From Allobrachymonas sp. (lineage in GTDB: Bacteria > Pseudomonadota > Gammaproteobacteria > Burkholderiales > Burkholderiaceae_C): a stretch of DNA of 41,413 nt. Position numbers and translations under genes: made by a program. Position 1 is the first letter of the stretch. Each line of letters begins with the position of its first letter. Location of the stretch: assembly GCA_030529505.1 (NCBI GenBank), contig JAUMWT010000017.1, positions 1-41,413 on the forward strand. Reading direction: 5' to 3'. The notes under the pieces were generated by a model. It saw only the letters and a list, made by a program, of their open reading frames with translations, was not told the origin of the DNA and did no database searches. Shown here one piece after another: positions 37,433 through 41,413 of this stretch.

Positions 37433-38725
37433 TCACGGGCGATGCTGCAAAAAAAGCCTTTGCATCAAATCGGCGGTTGGCAGCTGGGCGTCTGGCTCGG
37501 GGTGGTGCAGTTCGCGCAGGGCGCCATGCAGCATTTTGTTGCTGAGGCGGCGGCTGAGATGCTCAAGCACCGCCTCGGCCGATTCGCCGCGCGCCAGTTG
37601 CTTGCGGGCGCGGGCTAGTTCTTGCGCGCGCCAATGGTCGGTCTGCTGGCGCACCTGGCAGATCAGCGGCACCAGGCCCGCGCCGGGGTCGCGCTGCTGC
37701 AGCCAGTGCATGAAGCGTTGCACGCCGTTGTCGATGATGGCTTCGGCCTGGGCCACGGCAGCCTGGCGGCTGGCCTGGCCGGTTTGCACCAGGGCGGCCA
37801 GATCATCCACGGCGTACAGATGCACGCCGGGCAGGTCTTTGACTTCGGGCTCGATGTCGCGCGGCACGGCCATATCCACCAGCAGCATGGGGCCTTGGCT
37901 GTTTTGCCGGCGTGCGTGCACGGCGCGCTCCATTGCGCCCAGACCGATCAGCGGCAGGGTGCTGGCGGTGCAGCTCACCACCACGTCAAATTCGTGCAGG
38001 CGCTGGGGCAACTCGGCCAGCGGCATGCTGTGGCCGTTCACGCGCGCGGCCAGAGCGGCACTGCGTTCGCAGCGACGATTGGCAATGGTGATGTGGCGTG
38101 GCGATTGCGCGGAAAAGTGCGTGCAGGCCAGCGCAATCATTTCGCCTGCGCCCACGAACAGGATGCGCGCCTGGCGCAAATCGCCCAGGTGCTGCGCGGC
38201 CAGTTTGACGACGGCTGCGGCCATGCTGATGCTGTGGCTGCCAATGGCGGTGCTGCTGCGCACCTCTTTGGCAATGGCAAAGCTGCGCTGAAACAGCTGG
38301 TTGAGCGTGCGCCCCAGGCTGCCTGCGCTTTGCGCGGTGCGTACGGCGGTTTTCATCTGGCCCAGTATTTGCGGCTCGCCCAAAACCATCGAGTCCAGCC
38401 CGCTGGCCACGCGAAAGGCGTGGCGGGCGCTGTCGTCCTCTTGCCAAATGTAGGTGTGATTACGCAAGGCGGCGCTGGGCACGCGCCCTTTTTGCGCCAG
38501 CCAGTGCAGCGTCGTTTCAATGGCGCTGGGCTCGCCCGCGCAATAGATTTCGGTGCGGTTGCAGGTGGAGACGATGGCGGCCTCAACGGGCGCACTGCGC
38601 TGTTGTTGGGGCTGTTGGCGCAGTTCGTGCAGGGCGGTTTCGATTTGCTCGGGCACGAATGCAAAGCGGCTCCGCAAATCAAGCGGAGCCGTTCGGTGAT
38701 TCAAGCCCAGGGTCCAAACTGCCAT
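37433..38725 (-). CDS. hemA: Glutamyl-tRNA reductase
   Basis: 430 residues. Reduces glutamyl-tRNA(Glu) to glutamate-1-semialdehyde with NADPH, the first committed step of C5 tetrapyrrole synthesis. The N-terminus MAVWTLGLNHRTAPLDLRSRFAF and the active-site STCNRTEIY (Cys55) are intact, as are GLDSMVLGEPQILGQMKTA, the NADPH-binding VGAGEMI, LLVDMAVPRDIEPEV and the C-terminal dimerisation helices. The start at 38725 is firm because the family N-terminus is exact. A TATAAT box ends only 8 bases before the ATG, so the mRNA may be leaderless. prfA, usually next in the operon, is displaced. Confidence 0.96.
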   Translation of the reverse strand: MAVWTLGLNHRTAPLDLRSRFAFVPEQIETALHELRQQPQQQRSAPVEAAIVSTCNRTEIYCAGEPSAIETTLHWLAQKGRVPSAALRNHTYIWQEDDSARHAFRVASGLDSMVLGEPQILGQMKTAVRTAQSAGSLGRTLNQLFQRSFAIAKEVRSSTAIGSHSISMAAAVVKLAAQHLGDLRQARILFVGAGEMIALACTHFSAQSPRHITIANRRCERSAALAARVNGHSMPLAELPQRLHEFDVVVSCTASTLPLIGLGAMERAVHARRQNSQGPMLLVDMAVPRDIEPEVKDLPGVHLYAVDDLAALVQTGQASRQAAVAQAEAIIDNGVQRFMHWLQQRDPGAGLVPLICQVRQQTDHWRAQELARARKQLARGESAEAVLEHLSRRLSNKMLHGALRELHHPEPDAQLPTADLMQRLFLQHRP

Positions 38726-38726
38726 G

Positions 38727-38762
38727 GCGCGAAATTATAGAATCGGCCCATTTTTTCGCCAG
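38727..38762 (-). promoter_or_regulatory. Putative sigma70 promoter of hemA, close to the start codon
   Basis: On the minus strand CTGGCG (38762-38757), a 17-base spacer and a perfect TATAAT (38739-38734). The predicted start of transcription is near 38727, about two bases before the ATG. The -35 is weak. Confidence 0.52.
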
Positions 38763-38833
38763 CCGCCAAGGGGTACCTGGGCGCTGCATGGGGCTTTGGC
38801 CGCTGTCTTTTGCCCGCAAAAACAAAAACCGAT

Positions 38834-39121
38834 ATGTGGTTTTTCACGCTGATTCTTCACCTGCTCAATTTCGTGGCTTCGGCAGCCTGGCTGGCCACGG
38901 GTTTGCTGGCCTTGCATTGGCTGGGCCACAAGCGCACGGCGAGCGCGACTGTGTTTCACTGGAAGCGCCATTGGCTGTATTTGTTTGCCAGCGGCGTGGC
39001 CGTGTTGCTGGCGGGCCTGCTCATCTTTGGGCGCGACGGCAAGATGCTGACTTACGTGGCGCTGATGCTGGTGATGGGCGTGGTGCAGGCAGGCCTGGCC
39101 CGTGCGGCTGCGCGCAGCTGA
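38834..39121 (+). CDS. Small conserved-type membrane protein, unknown function
   Basis: 95 residues with three predicted membrane helices: about 1-30 (MWFFTLILHLLNFVASAAWLATGLLALHWL), 45-63 (WLYLFASGVAVLLAGLLIF) and 69-90 (MLTYVALMLVMGVVQAGLA), with a basic loop (GHKRTASATVFHWKRH) between the first two. No enzyme motif is visible and I do not recognise a named family. It is divergent from hemA. The Shine-Dalgarno is weak; a TTG eight codons upstream (38810) is an alternative start. Composition matches the chromosome. Confidence 0.65.
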   Translation: MWFFTLILHLLNFVASAAWLATGLLALHWLGHKRTASATVFHWKRHWLYLFASGVAVLLAGLLIFGRDGKMLTYVALMLVMGVVQAGLARAAARS

Positions 39122-39154
39122 TAGGCGGCTAGGTCAAAGGCAAATCCCAGGGCC

Positions 39155-39184
39155 AAAAAACTGAGCCAGCCCAGGGGCTGGCTC
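39155..39184 (-). terminator. Rho-independent terminator of the parvulin gene
   Basis: GAGCCAGCCC / GGGCTGGCTC stem with a very short loop, followed on the minus strand by a T run (AAAAAA at 39155-39160 on +). It lies about 87 bases beyond the parvulin stop codon. Confidence 0.75.
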
Positions 39185-39270
39185 CTTTGGACGGGCATGG
39201 GCAATCATGGGCAATGAATGAGCCTGCTATCCAATCAATAAAAATCAAAGCATCAAAAGCCAGATTGAAT

Positions 39271-40110
39271 TCACTGAATCCGCGCTTTCTTTTCCAGTTC
39301 GCTCAGGTATTTTTCAAACTCGGCGGCTTGCCCGCTTTGCATTTGCTGCTTGATTTGCTCTTTCACCGTTTCAAAGGCGGGGGGTTGGGGTTTGCGGCTG
39401 TCTTCCAGACGGATGATGTGATAGCCAAACTGGGTTTTGACTGGCGCGGATGTGGTTTGGCCTTTTTTGAGCTTTTTCAGGGCGTTGGCAAAGGCGGGCA
39501 CATAGGCTTCGGCTTGCGACCAGCCCAGATCGCCCCCCTGTTTGCCCGAGCCGGGATCAATCGAATGTTTGCGCGCCAGCGCCTCGAACGATTTGCCTGC
39601 GGCCAGTTCGGCCTGCAGCTTGCGGGCTTCTTCTGCGGTTTTGACGAGGATGTGGCGTGTCTTGTATTCCAGGGCGCCCTTGGCGGCATCGGGCAGGCTG
39701 GCCAGCACGCGGTCGTATTCGGCCCTGGCGGCGGCATCGCTGATGGGGTGGTCTTTTTTGTATTGCTCGAACAGCATACTGGCCAGAATGGCGCCGCGGG
39801 CGCTGGCCATTTTGTCGGCGTATTCGGGCGTGAGGTGCAGTTTGCGGCTTTCGGCCTGCTGCACGATCACGGCTTCTTTGATCAGGTGGGCGCGGATTTG
39901 CGCTTCCAGATCGGGGGGCAGGGGTTGCTGGCTGCGCGCAGCGTCTTCTTTGAATTGTTCCAGGGCGGCATCCAGCCGCGCTTTGGGAATGGGCTTGCCG
40001 TTGACGACGGCGACGTTTTGCGCCAGGGCGGCGGTGCTGCAAGCGGCACAAGCAATCAGCAGGGCCGATGCACAGAGTTGGCGAAGCGAAGCGTTTGGCG
40101 TACGGATCAT
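39271..40110 (-). CDS. Periplasmic parvulin-type peptidyl-prolyl isomerase
   Basis: 279 residues. Signal peptide MIRTPNASLRQLCASALLIACAACSTAALAQ with cleavage after ALA-Q expected. The N-terminal SurA-like chaperone part (VNGKPIPKARLDAALEQFKEDAARSQQPLPPDLEAQIRAHLIKEAVIVQQAE) is followed by one parvulin domain (about 140-245: YKTRHILVKTAEEARKLQAELAAGKSFEALARKHSIDPGSGKQGGDLGWSQAEAYVPAFANAL ... FGYHIIRLED). It is a PpiC/PrsA-like foldase for envelope proteins. The ATG at 40110 gives the signal peptide; the open frame extends 16 residues upstream. It lies 85 bases after bolA on the same strand, a common pairing in Burkholderiales. Confidence 0.93.
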   Translation of the reverse strand: MIRTPNASLRQLCASALLIACAACSTAALAQNVAVVNGKPIPKARLDAALEQFKEDAARSQQPLPPDLEAQIRAHLIKEAVIVQQAESRKLHLTPEYADKMASARGAILASMLFEQYKKDHPISDAAARAEYDRVLASLPDAAKGALEYKTRHILVKTAEEARKLQAELAAGKSFEALARKHSIDPGSGKQGGDLGWSQAEAYVPAFANALKKLKKGQTTSAPVKTQFGYHIIRLEDSRKPQPPAFETVKEQIKQQMQSGQAAEFEKYLSELEKKARIQ

Positions 40111-40195
40111 GGTTTTGCAGAAAGGGCGGGTGTGATTGGAATGAGTGAAAACGAACAAAAGCTGAAGCGGGCCAAGGGTATTGACTGGGCGCGGT

Positions 40196-40495
40196 TCAGC
40201 TTTTGACGATCTCGATGGCCAGGGCGTGCAAGCCTTGGCTCATGAAGGGGCGCAGCGCATCATACACAAGGCGGTGGCAGGCCACGCGCGGCTGCTGGGC
40301 AAAGGCAGGTGCGGCAATGCGCACGCGAAAATGCGTGCCGTAGCCCAAGCCATTGGCCCCGGCATGGCCGGCGTGCTGGCCGCTTTCGTCGATCACTTGC
40401 AGGATGCTGGGCTGCAGGGCGGATTGCAAAGCGGCTTGCAACTGGGCGGCGGTTGGAATGGACGGCCTGTTTTCTGTTGTGCTGGATGGGTTCAT
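40196..40495 (-). CDS. bolA: BolA family protein
   Basis: 99 residues. The BolA/IbaG class II KH-like fold: LQAALQSALQPSILQVIDESGQHAGHAGANGLGYGTHFRVRIAAPAFAQQPRVACHRLVYDALRPFMSQGLHALAIEI. The conserved ESGQHAGH region and the His in RVACHRLVYDAL suit Fe-S coordination with a monothiol glutaredoxin. Roles in Fe-S handling and stress morphology are known for the family. The ATG at 40495 gives MNPSSTTENRPSIPTAAQ. The upstream neighbour usual in related genomes, an IspZ/YciB septation gene, is missing; an IS1595-type remnant begins about 30 bases upstream. Confidence 0.92.
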   Translation of the reverse strand: MNPSSTTENRPSIPTAAQLQAALQSALQPSILQVIDESGQHAGHAGANGLGYGTHFRVRIAAPAFAQQPRVACHRLVYDALRPFMSQGLHALAIEIVKS

Positions 40496-40522
40496 GCGAG
40501 CCAATCAATATCAAAAAAGTTT

Positions 40523-40988
40523 GGGGCTTAGGAAGCAAACGCATCAAAGAGGGTCATCTCTGAGCAGTTCAAGCAATGTCTTGTAGAGATCAAGGTGTCG
40601 ATGGTTGAAGCGAAACTCGCTCTCCTTGAGATGCAGCTCGAACTTGTCACGTCGCACGCCATGAAACTGCGCCAGTCGATGTTTGGCATAGCTCCAGAAA
40701 GACTCGATGCCGTTGACGTGCCTGCAGCCTTTGACGAACTCGTTGTTGCCGTGATTGACCCGAAAGTGCTTGTCCAAGCCCCAATCAACCAGCCCATCGT
40801 AACCTCGCCAGCCGTCGGTGTGGATGCTGCTGCTGGGGTCCACTTTGCCGCGGATGATGGCTTGCAGCGTGGCTTTGGAGGCATCGGGGACGATCTCGGT
40901 ATAGACACAATTTTGAATGGCGGTAGTACTTGTTTTTATTTGTAATTTCATTAGGTTGGCATGTGACTGACGCATGTTTGCTTCCTAA
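40523..40988 (-). mobile_element. Internally deleted IS1595-type element, interrupted by IS5-family insertion
   Basis: An inverted pair bounds this segment: CTTAGGAAGCAAACGCATCA at 40527-40546 and, on the complement of 40967-40989, CTTAGGAAGCAAACATGCGTCA-like sequence (first 14 bases identical). Between them lies only the C-terminal half of an IS1595-family transposase. The right inverted repeat is cut at CCTAA by the IS5-family element that starts at 40989. Interpretation as an internally deleted, non-autonomous copy is inferred. Confidence 0.65.
40544..40975 (-). pseudogene. IS1595 family transposase, N-terminally deleted
   Basis: The open frame encodes 143 residues. SSIHTDGWRGYDGLVDWGLDKHFRVNHGNNEFVKGCRHVNGIESFWSYAKHRLAQFHGVRRDKFELHLKESEFRFNHRHLDLYKTLLELLRD is the C-terminal catalytic part of an IS1595-family transposase (second Asp in HTDGWRGYD and the N/E region GIESFWSYAKHRL). 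The zinc-ribbon and the first catalytic Asp, roughly the first half of a normal 230-310-residue transposase, are missing, so the product should be inactive. The ATG used by the frame lies inside the terminal repeat. Confidence 0.82.
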
Positions 40989-41028
40989 GAGCCTGTTCAC
41001 GATCTTTTGCTGCGTGCATACTGAGGCC

Positions 41029-41409
41029 ATGCGCCAAAGAACCTACCCCGGCGACATCAGCCGTGAGCAGTTCAAACAGATCCTTCCCATTCTGGAGCAG
41101 GCCCGCAAACGCACCAAGCCTCGCAGCGTGGATCTGTACGAGGTGTTTTGTGCCGTGCTGTACTTGCTGCGCACCGGCTGCCAGTGGCGGGCTTTGCCCA
41201 GCGACTTTCCCAAATGGCCAACGGTACATGCATACTTTGCCAAATGGAGCGAAGTGAATGCTGAGGGGGTGAGCCTGCTTGAGCAGGCTTTAAAAAAATC
41301 AAGTTGGCGCGGCCCGAGACAGACAGGGGCGCAACGCATGCAGCACCTTCTTGATCGTGGACGCGCAGAGCGTGAAGAACACGGACACGGCCTCTCAAAA
41401 GGGCTATGA
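41029..41409 (+). CDS. IS5-family transposase, first reading frame (orfA)
   Basis: 126 residues. MRQRTYPGDISREQFKQILPILEQARKRTKPRSVDLYEVFCAVLYLLRTGCQWRALPSDFPKWPTVHAYFAKWSE is the N-terminal domain typical of IS5-family transposases (DUF4096). After residue 87 the frame loses homology. Homology resumes in the next frame (+1): NQVGAARDRQGRNACSTFLIVDAQSVKNTDTASQKGYDA, which has the first catalytic Asp in IVDAQSVKNTD. The junction is a run of seven A (41292-41298), a plausible programmed frameshift site. The rest of orfB is outside the window. Confidence 0.85.
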   Translation: MRQRTYPGDISREQFKQILPILEQARKRTKPRSVDLYEVFCAVLYLLRTGCQWRALPSDFPKWPTVHAYFAKWSEVNAEGVSLLEQALKKSSWRGPRQTGAQRMQHLLDRGRAEREEHGHGLSKGL

Positions 41410-41413
41410 CGCC
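41282..41413 (+). CDS. IS5-family transposase, second reading frame (orfB), partial
   Basis: The frame following the A7 run encodes KNQVGAARDRQGRNACSTFLIVDAQSVKNTDTASQKGYDA and is open to the window end. IVDAQSVKNTDTA is the DDE-domain block with the first catalytic Asp. It probably has no independent start and is made by frameshifting from orfA. The exact left limit is unknown; there is a stop codon in this frame at 41291-41293. Confidence 0.75.

Larger units (their letters stand above)
40989..41413 (+). mobile_element. IS5-family insertion sequence, left part (runs off window)
   Basis: The left end GAGCCTGTTCACGATCTTTT begins at 40989 directly after TAA (40986-40988), the probable TNA target. 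The transposase starts 40 bases inside. Both the two-frame organisation and the TNA target suggest the IS427/IS1031 part of the IS5 family. The right half lies outside the window. Confidence 0.85.

Overview
The window looks like chromosomal DNA from a high-GC betaproteobacterium of the order Burkholderiales, most likely Comamonadaceae. This is inferred from protein content and local gene order (glnE beside yhdP, zapB-like/zapA/6S RNA, argH beside an AlgZ/AlgR-type pair, hemA near prfA, bolA beside a PpiC-type foldase). I cannot name the genus. Most of the window is housekeeping sequence. No rRNA, tRNA, CRISPR array or prophage was recognised by eye.

Layout, left to right. 1-3.6 kb: a MITE-like repeat abutting the stop codon of a CoA-ligase/GNAT fusion protein, then a gap and a small SWIB-domain protein. 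4.1-7.5 kb: clpB with a sigma32-type promoter, and an NlpE-like lipoprotein. 7.6-11.6 kb: thrC and a three-gene OpuC-type osmoprotectant ABC operon. 11.7-17 kb: a small secreted protein, ychF and glnE. 17-22.2 kb: a very long yhdP divergent from glnE. 22.4-24.3 kb: a zapB-like gene, zapA and, after two MITE-like insertions, a 6S RNA gene with a strong terminator. 24.6-28 kb: hemN and argH. 28.4-33.2 kb: an AlgZ/AlgR-like two-component pair, aceK and a YchJ-family protein. 33.2-34.3 kb: an AT-rich patch with a small membrane protein, then a HAD phosphatase. 34.5-38.8 kb: prfA, a GYF/DUF805 membrane protein and hemA. 38.8-40.5 kb: a small membrane protein, a parvulin-type foldase and bolA. 40.5-41.4 kb: an internally deleted IS1595-type element interrupted by an IS5-family element that runs off the window.

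The most unusual signal is a set of short non-coding elements. There are three sequence families and nine copies or remnants. Their termini resemble GAGCCTGTTCAAAATCTT, which closely matches the left end of the IS5-family element at 40989. They behave like MITEs. Most recognisable outer ends abut a TNA trinucleotide, and two intact copies have TNA target duplications. Three copies sit exactly against the stop codon of a gene (the 293 gene, ychF and prfA), where the duplicated TNA (TTA or TCA on the + strand) is the stop codon itself. One copy separates prfA from its terminator, and two lie between zapA and 6S RNA.

Second theme: several proteins (YhdP, the ZapB-like protein, the AlgR-like regulator, the YchJ-family protein) carry long Ala/Gly/Ser/Pro/Gln-rich low-complexity insertions or tails. 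Functionally the genes cover protein quality control (ClpB, parvulin), nitrogen and amino-acid metabolism (GlnE, ThrC, ArgH), tetrapyrrole synthesis (HemA, HemN), translation (PrfA, YchF), the glyoxylate switch (AceK), cell division (ZapA/ZapB-like), envelope maintenance (YhdP) and osmoprotection.
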